Assembly: GCA_032229885.1 (NCBI GenBank) | Contig: JAVYAJ010000385.1 | Coordinates: 1-56,038, forward strand | From: Anammoximicrobium sp032229885 | GTDB taxonomy: Bacteria; Planctomycetota; Planctomycetia; Pirellulales; Pirellulaceae | DNA: 56,038 bases | Direction: 5' to 3' | Part shown: in pieces, positions 8,834 to 17,566 of the stretch | How positions within the stretch are numbered: position 1 is the first letter of the stretch | Layout: every line of letters begins with the position of its first letter | Notes under the pieces: model-generated | Database searches by the model: none | What the model was told of the DNA's origin: nothing | What the model saw: only the letters and a program-made list of their open reading frames with translations | Program-made: the position numbers and the translations under genes

Positions 8834-9242
8834 CCGAACGCGCGGTCGGAAAACGGCTGCACGCGAGTCGCATCGTCTTGAGCAAGTCGTCTTGAGCAAA
8901 TCGTAGTGGACCAATCGCGCTGAACCAACCAGATTGGGCGTGGCCCGGCGGACGTCGGATCCGGCCACATAGCCCAACGCGGCCTCGCGGTCCGAGCCTG
9001 CAACCAAGCGCAGCGCCCGCCGGCGCGCACGGCCAACCGCCGGCGCTTACGACGGACGCGCCGGCGCGCATCCGTCCAAGCATTTGCATCGGGCGCGGCA
9101 GATCGCGGGCCCTCGTGGCCGCGGAGGTTCGAACACCCTTTAGGAAGGTCCCGATGATCGAGATCGGTGGTGGGCCGAGCCGCATGGAACATCGGATGCG
9201 GTGCGGAACGCCCGCGTCTGAACGTCGCGACATCGCATGCTC
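8834..9242. other. Spacer between coaC and coaB
   Basis: 409 bp without a supported gene. A 14-bp direct repeat (TCGTCTTGAGCAAG/A) occurs at 8873-8886 and 8887-8900. I found no leftover CoaB-like coding sequence, so the split looks established rather than a fresh frameshift. Confidence 0.55.
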
Positions 9243-9884
9243 ATGAGCCGCATTCTGATCACTTCCGGTCCAACGCGACAATACTTGGATCCGGTCCGCT
9301 ATCTGACCAACGGATCCAGCGGGCGGATGGGTGCGGCATTGGCGCGGGCGGCGCTGGACGCCGGATACGACGTAACGATCGTCAGCGGTCCGGTCCAGCT
9401 CGAATACCCGGCGGAGGCCGAGCTGATGTCCGTCGTGTCCACCGAGCAGATGTGCGATTCGTGCCGCGAGATCTATCCGAGGTGCGTTGGGGCGATCGGC
9501 GCCGCTGCGCCCAGCGATTATCGACCGCGCTTCGTCGCAACGCAGAAGATCGCCAAGACAGGCCAGCCGCTGTTGCTCGAATTGGTCGAGACGCCCGACG
9601 TGATGGCGGCCTTGGGCGCCATGAAACGATCCGATCAATGGCTGGTCGGGTTTGCCTTGGAGACCCGGGACCCCCATATCCGCGCGCTCGTGAAGCTCGA
9701 AAAGAAAAGCTGCGACCTCATGGTTCTGAACGGACCGGAAGCGATTGACGCCGACCGCAGCCAGGTCGAGATCATCGATTCGCGTGGCCGCGTCCTACGA
9801 TCGCTGGGCGGAGCCAAGAGTCAGGTAGCGCAGGGCATCCTGAGCGTCATTCGGACGGTGCTGAGTCCGGCTGTTTCGTGCTGA
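9243..9884 (+). CDS. coaB: Phosphopantothenate-cysteine ligase (CoaB half of CoaBC)
   Basis: Joins cysteine to 4'-phosphopantothenate, the step before CoaC. The N-terminus ILITSGPTR, then YLTNGSSGRMG, matches the nucleotide-binding start of CoaB domains; AAAPSDYRP and the C-terminal KKSCDLMVLN also match. About 213 residues, the size of the isolated ligase domain. Two ATGs (9237 and 9243) are possible and neither has a clear Shine-Dalgarno. Together with coaC it supplies both activities as stand-alone proteins. Confidence 0.9.
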   Translation: MSRILITSGPTRQYLDPVRYLTNGSSGRMGAALARAALDAGYDVTIVSGPVQLEYPAEAELMSVVSTEQMCDSCREIYPRCVGAIGAAAPSDYRPRFVATQKIAKTGQPLLLELVETPDVMAALGAMKRSDQWLVGFALETRDPHIRALVKLEKKSCDLMVLNGPEAIDADRSQVEIIDSRGRVLRSLGGAKSQVAQGILSVIRTVLSPAVSC

Positions 9885-9943
9885 GCCGGCCGCGGTCCAG
9901 CCGTGGCCACCGTGGTTGTTCGAGATACAAGGAGCCGTCCGCG

Positions 9944-11029
9944 ATGGATCCCTTGCCCATCGCCCGCCTGCCATTGGCGGCGCCCGCCCATCGGACGACC
10001 GAGCCGGCGTTGCACGCCGTGTTGGTGACCGGCGCCAGCGGCTTCATCGGGCGCAGGCTGGTCGAGCGGTTGAGGGGCGTCGCTCGGCGCATCCGTTGTC
10101 TGGTTCGGGCGACCTCGCAGATCGATCACCTGCGGGCGTCCGACGTCGAGATCTGCGTGGGCGATCTGGGGCGCCCCGACACGTTGGCCGACGCGGTGCG
10201 GGACGTGGACACGGTCTTTCATCTGGCCGGGCTGACCGTGGCGATCCGCGAGGAATTGCTGATGCAGGTCAACGGCGACGGCGCCGAGAACATGGTCCGC
10301 GCGTGCGCGGCTCGCCTATCTCCGCCGGTCCTGGTCTCGGTTTCCTCGATCGCCGCGGCAGGCCCCGTCGCGCTCGGCCGCATTCGGCGCGAAGCCGACC
10401 CGCCCGTGCCCGTGTCGTGGTATGGGCACAGCAAGCTGGCGGGTGAACTCGCCGTGCGCCGCTGGTCCGCGCGCGTGCCGGCGACGATCGTCCGCCCGGG
10501 CATTGTCTTCGGTGCGTGGGATCGGCTGCTCGTGCCCGCCTTTCGTTCGATCGCCGGCTTGGGCATCCATCCCGTCCCCTCGTTCGCCCCGCCGCCGCTG
10601 TCGCTGCTGCACGTCGACGACCTAGTCGACGCGCTGCTGCGCGTCGCTCGCGGCGGAACGCGGCTGGACGGACGGGCGATCGAGACGTCGACGGCCACAG
10701 GCTGCTATTTCGTCTGCGCTGCCCAGCACCCGACGTATGCCGACCTGGGCCGTTTGATCGCCGACGCCGTAGGTCGCCGATCCGTGTTTCTATTCCATCT
10801 GGCCGAGCCACTGCCGTGGCTGGTCGCCGCCGTCACTCAGACGATCGCCACCTGGGCCGGGCAGACGGCCATCGTCAACGTGGACAAGATGCGCGAGAGC
10901 CTGCAGAGTTCGTGGGCGGTCTCGTCCGACGCGATCCGGACCGAGTTGGGCTTTGCCGAGGCCACGTCACTGCCGCAGCGACTGCGGCAGACCGCGGACT
11001 GGTATCGCGAGCGCGGCTGGATTGGATGA
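9944..11029 (+). CDS. NAD-dependent epimerase/dehydratase (extended SDR)
   Basis: Extended short-chain dehydrogenase of about 361 residues. The Rossmann motif VTGASGFIGRRL is near the N-terminus, DTVFHLAGLT follows, then SVSSIAAAGP and the catalytic YGHSK. Such proteins epimerise or oxidise nucleotide sugars, or act on sterol-like substrates. The C-terminal part (HLAEPLPWLVAAV) is hydrophobic, as in the 3-beta-HSD-like branch. AGGAG near 9931-9935 supports the ATG at 9944 over the upstream in-frame start. A hopanoid or lipid role is conceivable because an MMPL exporter is convergent downstream, but nothing proves it. Confidence 0.85.
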   Translation: MDPLPIARLPLAAPAHRTTEPALHAVLVTGASGFIGRRLVERLRGVARRIRCLVRATSQIDHLRASDVEICVGDLGRPDTLADAVRDVDTVFHLAGLTVAIREELLMQVNGDGAENMVRACAARLSPPVLVSVSSIAAAGPVALGRIRREADPPVPVSWYGHSKLAGELAVRRWSARVPATIVRPGIVFGAWDRLLVPAFRSIAGLGIHPVPSFAPPPLSLLHVDDLVDALLRVARGGTRLDGRAIETSTATGCYFVCAAQHPTYADLGRLIADAVGRRSVFLFHLAEPLPWLVAAVTQTIATWAGQTAIVNVDKMRESLQSSWAVSSDAIRTELGFAEATSLPQRLRQTADWYRERGWIG

Positions 11030-11282
11030 GACGCCCGGCGCCGCGGCAGACCGCCGGAGCGAACCCGCCGATCGACGTCCGGCGCGACGCGAAAAGACCT
11101 CGCCTGGGCCGCGGAACGCGCGCACAGAACGAGCATCGGCAACGGGGACAATGCCGACCTGTGCCGCGCGGCGTCTGCCCACGGTCCGCTCGCCAATCGA
11201 GCTCGCTCCAAGCCCTGTCGCCCAAGCGCGATCGCGGACAACGCGACGCATTGCGGCCCGCTCGAAATGCCCGGGCAGGCGT

Positions 11283-13658
11283 CTACGGCAGCACCGGTTG
11301 GGACGACGCCCCCGCCGCGGGCCTCGCGGTGGCGGGTGGAGACGCGGCGGCTTCGACGCGCTGCTCGGCGCGGCGATCTCGCCAGCAGGCCAGCCACAAC
11401 AGCAGCGGCAGCATGACCAGGTTTCCGGCCAATCCCCCCAACATGGCAAGGCTCACCAGGACGCCGAAGTAGATCGTGGGAACGAACTCGCTGGTGGCCA
11501 GGACGCTGAACCCGGCCACCAGCGCGGCGGTCGATAGGATCATGGCGTATCCGACAGTCTGTTGTACGTCGCCGATCGCCTCGGAAACGGATCGTCCGGA
11601 TCGCCGCGCCCGCAGAAAAGCTTGGATGTAATGGATCGAACTATCGACGGACAGCCCCATCGACACGGCCGCGATCATCGCCGCTCCCATGTTGATTTTG
11701 AAGCCCGCCCAACCCATCAGGCCGGTCACGGCCATGATCGGCAGCACGTTCGGGACCATCGCGACGGCCGCATAGCGCAGCCGCCGAAAAGCGATCATCA
11801 TGCACAGCGCGATCCCGCCGGTGGCGATCGAGAAGGCCAGCCATTGGTCCCGCAAAATGCTCTGGATCAGGTTGGTCAACAGGACGAAGAGCCCGGTCAC
11901 CTCCGCCTCGGGAAACGCGTCCTTGGCCAACCGCGACACCGTGTCGATCAGGTATTTCTTTTCCGCCGCGGTCTGTCGTTCGGCGGACCGGAGCATGACG
12001 CGGTAGTAGAAGTCCCCCGGCGACTGGGGATCTTCGGCATGGAGGGCGTCGGTAAAGGTCGGCATATTGGCGCGCATCGCGGCGACCGAAGCGGCGACCA
12101 CGGCCGTCCGCGTCAGCAGGCCCTTGCGTTCAAGGTGCGGCACGGTGGCCCACACGGCGTCGGCGATGCTGACCGTGCGCACGGTTGGATGCGATGCCTC
12201 GTCGGACGCGCTCAGCTCGCGGGCGATGGCGGCTTCTAGCTGGCGGACCCGGAGCAGGAACCCGAAGTCGAGGGCGGGCGGCGCCGGCAGATACAGATCC
12301 CAGATGCCCGCGCCGCCCAGATCCGACTCGATGATCTCGTACGCGCGGACAATCTTGCTGCCTGAGCGGAAATTCTTCGTAAAGTCCGTCTCGATCTCCA
12401 GGCGGTACGCGCCGGCCGCCGCGGCGCCCGTCAGGGTCAGGACGACGAACAGGATTGTCTTAGGACGCCGTTGCAGCCAGACGGATGAACGGACCAGACG
12501 CTGGTTGAGCAGGCGGTCGATCCAGGCCTGGGGGGCGGTTGATTCGCGAAAGCCGATCAGGGTCAGGCCGGGCGCCACCAGGAGGACGCTGACCAACACG
12601 AAGAGCGAACCGACGGCCATCATCAGGCCAAAATCCCTCACGGGCCCGACGCTGGCGGCCAACAGCGACGAGAAGCCGATGGCGTCCGTCGCGATTGCCC
12701 AGAATACGGGGACGGCCAGCAATGTCGCAGTGAGTAAAAAAGCGTTCGCCGGCGTCGAGCCGCCGCGGCGCGCGTCACGAAAGCGGACGATCAGATGCAT
12801 CACGGTAGCCACGCCGACCACCGTCACAATCGCCGTCAGCATCGAACTGACCATGCTCAGCCGCAGCCCCGAGACCACCAGCGCCGCCCGTGTGGCGACC
12901 AAGGCCAACTGGACGACCGCGACGCACAGCACAATCCACCGCAGACGCCGAAAACAGACCAACAGCACCAGCGACAGCAGGATGGTCGACGCCAATCCTA
13001 AACGTTCGCCATCCTGTTCGACGTAGCGGAACCCGTCAGAGACCATCACCGGCTCGCCGGCCAACGTGCCGCCGGCCAACCGCTCGATCTTGCCTCGCAA
13101 CTGGTCGATCGTTTGTTGACGGCTCACGCCCGGAGGCTCGCGCGGCTCCAACATACAGATGATCGCCGCCGTGCGGCCGTCGCGGCCGTGCGTGTAGCCC
13201 TCGAACAACTTCAGGAATCGCCGGGCCAGCGGGCTGTCCGGGTCCACGATCCCCTGCTCGGAAATGCGCGCCGATTGCACCAATCCGGCGGCCAAGGCAA
13301 TTTTGTCCAGGACCAGGTCCACTTCGGCCAGGCTGAGCACGTCGCGGACGCCGGGCGTCGCGTTCAGCTCGGCGCTGATCGTCTTCAGGCGATCGATGCC
13401 GGCGCGACCGGGGTCCAACAATTGCGGGTCCGTGTACACGGCCAGGACGACTTCGTTTCCGCCAAAGACGCGTTTCAGGTGACGATACGGCGCCAACAGC
13501 GGATCGTCCACCGCAAACATGTTTTCGATCGACCGATCGAACTGCACGTTGCGGGCCGGCAGGACACAGGCCCCGGCCGCCAAGATTGCTAGCGTCAGCA
13601 GCGGCCAACGGCCAGCAAGGATCCAAGCCGAAATCCGTTCGCTCAACGATCTGGACAT
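11283..13658 (-). CDS. MMPL/RND-family transporter
   Basis: A 791-residue RND permease with two MMPL repeats. Each repeat has one TM helix, a large periplasmic loop and five further TM helices. The first TM (WPLLTLAILAAGACVL) and following NVQFDRSIENMF are typical, and the membrane motifs GLSVDSSIH and ALVAGFSVLA are in the second half. Family members export lipids or hydrophobic compounds (HpnN, MmpL). The ATG at 13658 is preceded by GGAAGG at good spacing; the open frame continues to 13931 but that extension is not membrane-like. It is convergent with the SDR gene. Substrate unknown. Confidence 0.9.
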   Translation of the reverse strand: MSRSLSERISAWILAGRWPLLTLAILAAGACVLPARNVQFDRSIENMFAVDDPLLAPYRHLKRVFGGNEVVLAVYTDPQLLDPGRAGIDRLKTISAELNATPGVRDVLSLAEVDLVLDKIALAAGLVQSARISEQGIVDPDSPLARRFLKLFEGYTHGRDGRTAAIICMLEPREPPGVSRQQTIDQLRGKIERLAGGTLAGEPVMVSDGFRYVEQDGERLGLASTILLSLVLLVCFRRLRWIVLCVAVVQLALVATRAALVVSGLRLSMVSSMLTAIVTVVGVATVMHLIVRFRDARRGGSTPANAFLLTATLLAVPVFWAIATDAIGFSSLLAASVGPVRDFGLMMAVGSLFVLVSVLLVAPGLTLIGFRESTAPQAWIDRLLNQRLVRSSVWLQRRPKTILFVVLTLTGAAAAGAYRLEIETDFTKNFRSGSKIVRAYEIIESDLGGAGIWDLYLPAPPALDFGFLLRVRQLEAAIARELSASDEASHPTVRTVSIADAVWATVPHLERKGLLTRTAVVAASVAAMRANMPTFTDALHAEDPQSPGDFYYRVMLRSAERQTAAEKKYLIDTVSRLAKDAFPEAEVTGLFVLLTNLIQSILRDQWLAFSIATGGIALCMMIAFRRLRYAAVAMVPNVLPIMAVTGLMGWAGFKINMGAAMIAAVSMGLSVDSSIHYIQAFLRARRSGRSVSEAIGDVQQTVGYAMILSTAALVAGFSVLATSEFVPTIYFGVLVSLAMLGGLAGNLVMLPLLLWLACWRDRRAEQRVEAAASPPATARPAAGASSQPVLP

Positions 13659-14091
13659 GATGAACGCCTTCCGATGCGTTTTGGGGTGAAGCGTCGCCAT
13701 TGTAACCGCGCCGGGCCGTTCAGCCCATCCGAAACGGGAACCGCGGGGCGGGAACGTCGTTCCGCGAACAACGACGATCGGGGTTATGCGCGTCGAGCCG
13801 GCGCGCGGAAAGAAGCTCGCGTGCTGCCACCGACCTGCCGATGCTGACAGACAGGGCGCGTCGCGCAGTCGCGGCGTACGGGGGGGCTTGCGCTGTTCGA
13901 TCGACCGATGGTCGATCCAGTCGGAGGCCAAGTCCTGTCGCGAACCGCGGGTCAGCGAATTTTGGACAAGACTCGCCGCTGACCGACGCCGCCCGGCGAC
14001 GTCTGTCGCGCGCGGCCAAAGATCCGCTTGCCCGCCGCAGTCGTCGCGACTTTAAGCGAGTTTGGTCGTTGTCTTGGAAGGTGAGCCTGCT
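13659..14091. other. Divergent intergenic region
   Basis: 433 bp between the transporter (minus) and the small membrane peptide (plus), with only low-quality open frames. It should contain promoters for both, but I see no convincing -35/-10 pair. Confidence 0.4.
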
Positions 14092-14223
14092 ATGTCTTTA
14101 CTCGGGATCCAGCCCGTCATGGGTTTTCTGTTTGTCGCCATCTGGTGTCTGATCGGCCAGATCATCGTCAGCCACCGGCGCAGCCAGCAGCGGCCCGCGT
14201 GTTACGGCGCAAAAAACGCATAG
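14092..14223 (+). CDS. Small single-pass membrane peptide (43 residues)
   Basis: ATG at 14092 preceded by GGAAGGTGAG at suitable spacing. The product begins MSLLGIQPVMGFLFVAIWCL and is mostly one hydrophobic helix (residues about 4-26), followed by a basic tail (SHRRSQQRP). The last 22 bases overlap the 3' end of the convergent GH88 gene. No homologue is recalled with confidence. The good ribosome site, the hydrophobic pattern and the otherwise empty upstream space support it. It could still be fortuitous. Confidence 0.5.
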   Translation: MSLLGIQPVMGFLFVAIWCLIGQIIVSHRRSQQRPACYGAKNA

Positions 14224-15578
14224 TACGATTCGCCGCGCGCGATCCGCTGGACATACAGGCCGACTTCTCGAAGGTGATAGTCGCCCCACAGGCAGGATTC
14301 GCCGCACGGGATCGAACGCCCTTGTGGAATGTGGTCCCAGCCGCGCGGGCGATGATAGATCGCGTGCAGCAGCAAGCCCTGATGCGCGGGAGAAACCGAC
14401 AGATAGGGTTCGGCCAACAGCGTTCTCAACACGGTCAGCCCGGCCTGCCAATACCTGCGTCCCGCGGCCTCGCCGACGGCTTGCAGGTATCGGCCCAGAC
14501 GCAACAGGCCCTGCGCCGCGATCGCCGCCGCCGAGCTGTCCACCGGCTCGTGGTCGTTGAACGGGTCCGCCGGTCGGTCCCGGTGATCGGCAAGTTGGCT
14601 CAGCCCCGGCGCCCCCGTATCCCAGTACGGGACTCCGTCCGTGGGCGTCGTTTCCAGGTAAAAATCGCAACTGGCCATCGCCGCCGTCCGCATCATCCGC
14701 TCGACGCTGTCGCGTCCGCCCACTGTCGCAAGTTCATTGTCATCCAGCGTCGCCACGAACTCGAGTTGTTCGGCATAGCCGCACATGATCCAGGCTAGGC
14801 CGCGGGTCCAGGTGCTGAACGGGCTGTATCCTTGCTGCGTGCTGGGGCAGCGATAGCGCCCATCGTTGACGTTGAAGACGCTCTCGTGAACCACGCGACC
14901 GCGGACATCGTAGGCGTCGCGGCCCGCGCCGTAATACACGTTGTAGGCGGCGGTCGTCCGCGCGTGCTGAACGAGTCGTTGCAGCAACGAGATCGGAACG
15001 TCGTTCTCGCCCATCAGCGTATGGCCCAGCCGGTGGGCCAGGGCAAGCGAACGCAACGATCGGATCGTATCGGAGAACAGCGAGTGCGGACCATTGAACG
15101 AATAGATGTACCCGTCTCCGTCGCTCGTGTCGGTCCAGCGGGCGGCTTGGACGCCACCGCTGGCCTTCAGCGCCAGCTCGTAGAACTCGACCTCTCGCGC
15201 CTCGGGCTCAAAGCGGCCTTCGAGCGCCAAGCGGCGGAGATTGCCGTACGTGCTGACGTTGTTGAAACCGTGATCGTGGACGCCGACGTGCGTCACGTGG
15301 GGAGCCATCCGACGAAGCGTATCGACGCGACCCGATTGCAAGAATCGTTCCTCGCCTCCGCTGTCGAACTGGAGGATTGCCGAACCGAACTGAAATCCCT
15401 GTGTCCACTCGGTCCAGCCCTGCGACGTGTATCGACCGCCAACGGTGAACACCGGCGTGCCCTGCGCGGGCGTCCAGGCCGTCTCGATCGAATCGATCTT
15501 GGCCGCGGACAACTCCCACATCCGCTGTAGGGCGGCAAGCAGATCGGTCGGTTCGAGCTGGTCGTCGATGGCGAGCAT
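14202..15578 (-). CDS. Glycoside hydrolase family 88 (unsaturated glucuronyl hydrolase)
   Basis: A 458-residue alpha/alpha-barrel protein. Matches to GH88 unsaturated glucuronyl hydrolases include HDHGFNN, SDGDGYIYSFNG, QGYSPFSTWTRGLAW, DHEPVDSSAAAIAA and CGESCLWGDYHLRE. The family removes the unsaturated uronic acid left by polysaccharide lyases from glycosaminoglycan, gellan or ulvan fragments. No signal peptide is visible, so it likely acts in the cytoplasm on imported oligosaccharides. No lyase is encoded nearby. The TraB-like gene lies 82 bp upstream on the same strand. Confidence 0.88.
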   Translation of the reverse strand: MLAIDDQLEPTDLLAALQRMWELSAAKIDSIETAWTPAQGTPVFTVGGRYTSQGWTEWTQGFQFGSAILQFDSGGEERFLQSGRVDTLRRMAPHVTHVGVHDHGFNNVSTYGNLRRLALEGRFEPEAREVEFYELALKASGGVQAARWTDTSDGDGYIYSFNGPHSLFSDTIRSLRSLALAHRLGHTLMGENDVPISLLQRLVQHARTTAAYNVYYGAGRDAYDVRGRVVHESVFNVNDGRYRCPSTQQGYSPFSTWTRGLAWIMCGYAEQLEFVATLDDNELATVGGRDSVERMMRTAAMASCDFYLETTPTDGVPYWDTGAPGLSQLADHRDRPADPFNDHEPVDSSAAAIAAQGLLRLGRYLQAVGEAAGRRYWQAGLTVLRTLLAEPYLSVSPAHQGLLLHAIYHRPRGWDHIPQGRSIPCGESCLWGDYHLREVGLYVQRIARGESYYAFFAP

Positions 15579-15660
15579 AGGGAATCACTGGGGGGCTCGA
15601 GGCGTCGAGGCGCGGTCTTGTCCGGGTGGACGATGCGTCTGTGCAACGTGGCGCGGCCGG

Positions 15661-16638
15661 TCACGAGGGCGTCTGCCCTGTCTTTTCCGCCGCCGGTTGG
15701 GCCTCTGGTCGCTCGCTCGGCGCCGGCTCGGTCGGCGGTCGTTTGGCCGGACCGTCTGCGGGCGAGACCAGCGACCATGCGGAAACCCACTCCGTGGCGG
15801 TATGTTGCAGATGAAACTCGCGTTCCAGGCGGCGTTGCATGTCGGGCAGGTGCCCCGCCCCGTAGAACACGGCGATGTTCTTGTGCCCCTTGGCGATCTC
15901 CCGCCTCAGCACTTGAAACGCCCGCTTGTTCCGCTCGGTGATGATCGAAGATCCGTTGGGCCCGTCGAACAGGCCGATTTCCGCCTCCATGTTCGCGAAC
16001 TGCTTGGCCATCACGAGTTTCAAACGGTGAGCCCGATCTTTGGCGAACATGGCGGTGATGACCTGCAGATCGGCCACATCGAGCGGATCGTCGGCCTGTT
16101 GGGCGAGCGCACGGCCCCAGATGCGGAAGAACATGCCGGCAAAACTCTCTTGGCGGGCGGCCATCGTGGCCGCGAATTCCTCGGGGCTCATGTCCGCGTG
16201 CACGAAGTTCTTCGCCGTATAGTCGACGCCATCCAATTGGTATTCCAGTTCGAGGAGCGATTTCATGCCGACCTGCATGCCGCCGACAAACGACCCCGGA
16301 CGCTGCCCGGGCTGGGGCACGTTGGCGTCCTCGCGGGCGACCAGTTCGTACAAGACAACGTCGTAGTCGCGGAAGCGTCGGTTCAGTTCCCGGAAATAGG
16401 CTTGGTCGGCGATGTGAATCGCGCCGATCAAGTCCACGCGCAGCCCGTGCTCGCCCGCCTTGGCAAAGCGCACGATGGCGGTCTGCAACGCGGTCGGTTT
16501 TCCTGCATCTTCGAGCAGGCGGATGAACTGGTTCGACGGCGGGTCTGCCGTCTGGGCCGGCGCCGCGGCGATCAGCGTTTGACCAACCCCGAGTCCAAAG
16601 ATGACGGCCAGCCGTCGTAGATACGCTCCCCCGCGCAT
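15661..16638 (-). CDS. Secreted TraB/GumN-like family protein
   Basis: A 325-residue product with a signal peptide (VIFGLGVGQTLIAAAPAQ) and then a domain with GAIHIADQAYF, DYDVVLYELVA and, near the end, KNIAVFYGAGHLPDM. This pattern (N-terminal G-x-H helix, central acidic residues, late GAGH) fits the TraB/GumN/TIKI/ChaN-like superfamily, whose members include metalloproteases; activity here is unproven. The C-terminal 40 residues are Pro/Ala/Glu-rich and probably disordered. It lies upstream of the GH88 gene, possibly in one transcript. Confidence 0.7.
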   Translation of the reverse strand: MRGGAYLRRLAVIFGLGVGQTLIAAAPAQTADPPSNQFIRLLEDAGKPTALQTAIVRFAKAGEHGLRVDLIGAIHIADQAYFRELNRRFRDYDVVLYELVAREDANVPQPGQRPGSFVGGMQVGMKSLLELEYQLDGVDYTAKNFVHADMSPEEFAATMAARQESFAGMFFRIWGRALAQQADDPLDVADLQVITAMFAKDRAHRLKLVMAKQFANMEAEIGLFDGPNGSSIITERNKRAFQVLRREIAKGHKNIAVFYGAGHLPDMQRRLEREFHLQHTATEWVSAWSLVSPADGPAKRPPTEPAPSERPEAQPAAEKTGQTPS

Positions 16639-17094
16639 GGCGCCCTCGCTGAATCAAGACCATGTTGCGCCGCCGTCGGTGCGAGCCTCGCGCCCGACCA
16701 CCCGTGCGGCATCCGCAGAACTGACTTCAACGCCCAGAGACGGATCGGACCCGGATCGACCGAAGCGTGCCAATCCACGCCGCGCGCGGCTGGCGGCCCG
16801 CCGGGGGCGCATCCGTCATAAGTTCTGGGCCTGCAAGGTAGGTCCCGAGGACCGGATTGCGCCGCGCCGCCCTGTCCGCCGCCCTGTCCGCCGAGACACG
16901 CTGGTCCTCCGAAGACTCAGCCTCTGCCAGCAAAACCGCCATGCGCTCCAGCCAACGCGCGGCGGCGCGCAGCGCTCGTCCGGTGTCCTGTCCGTCACGG
17001 ATTGTCGATTATAGACCGGCCCGATCGATCAGGGCAATTCGCGGACGCGCCTTTTGTCTCCGATCCCGCGCGATCGGGGCCAGCCACGCTTCTT
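16639..17094. other. Intergenic region upstream of the TraB-like gene
   Basis: No gene is supported. The open frames are short, overlapping and Arg-rich. It should hold the promoter of the TraB-like gene (minus strand). Confidence 0.45.
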
Positions 17095-17140
17095 ACAAAG
17101 AAAATAAAAAGCTTGAACCGCGCCGCGCGCGAAGCATACT
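17095..17140 (+). promoter_or_regulatory. Candidate promoter with A-rich upstream element
   Basis: An A-rich tract (17095-17110), striking in this GC-rich DNA, precedes a -35 TTGAAC (17113-17118). After a 16-base spacer comes CATACT (17135-17140) as the -10. Each hexamer matches four of six consensus bases. It is placed exactly to start the structured RNA described at 17148. Confidence 0.5.
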
Positions 17141-17147
17141 TAGGACT

Positions 17148-17217
17148 GTTGATCGGGCTCTGCCTGATCGGCACTCTGCCTCCCAGGTCCCTGCCCCACC
17201 TGCGGAGGCTTTTTTTT
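17148..17217 (+). ncRNA. Candidate small RNA: two hairpins ending in an intrinsic terminator
   Basis: Predicted transcript of about 70 nt. Hairpin 1 is GATCGGGC (17151-17158), loop TCT, GCCTGATC (17162-17169): eight pairs, one of them G-U. Hairpin 2 is the terminator at 17178-17209 followed by eight T. No open frame or ribosome site is present inside. The next gene (outer-membrane protein) starts 350 bp later. It may be a free-standing regulatory RNA or an attenuated leader. I recognise no Rfam family. Confidence 0.5.
17178..17217 (+). terminator. Intrinsic terminator
   Basis: Left arm GCCTCCCAGGT (17178-17188), nine-base loop, right arm ACCTGCGGAGGC (17198-17209) giving 11 pairs with one bulged C, then T8 (17210-17217). 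No protein gene ends upstream on this strand, which is why a small RNA is proposed. Confidence 0.75.
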
Positions 17218-17566
17218 CGCGCGGCCCATGTTGACTGCGGACGCACATTTTTCCCCCGGGCCGGCCTGGCGCTGTTTCCGTTGGCTCCGAGTAGCCGCTA
17301 GCACGGCGGGCCGATGGTCAATCGGCCCCATCGGGACCGTCGAGGCGAACGATCCGAGCGACGTCCTTTTTGGGCGTCGGCGAGCGTGCTGCGGCGCGTT
17401 TCTGTCCGCGCTCCGAGTCTGGCGGCGCCTGCCAACGCGCCGCTTGAATCGTCATTTTCGTTACGGTTTATCTTTCTTGTTCAACTTTTGCCACGATCCG
17501 TTCCGATACTACCGTCACATACGGTAAATCTCGGACCATCGGACTTCCAAGAGGGTGGGAACCACC
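17218..17566. other. Leader region of the outer-membrane protein gene
   Basis: No gene is supported. A perfect inverted repeat TACCGT-CACAT-ACGGTA (17510-17526) lies 40 bases before the start codon, and GAGGGTGGGA just upstream of the ATG is the ribosome site. The inverted repeat could be an operator or a short hairpin in the untranslated leader. Confidence 0.45.
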
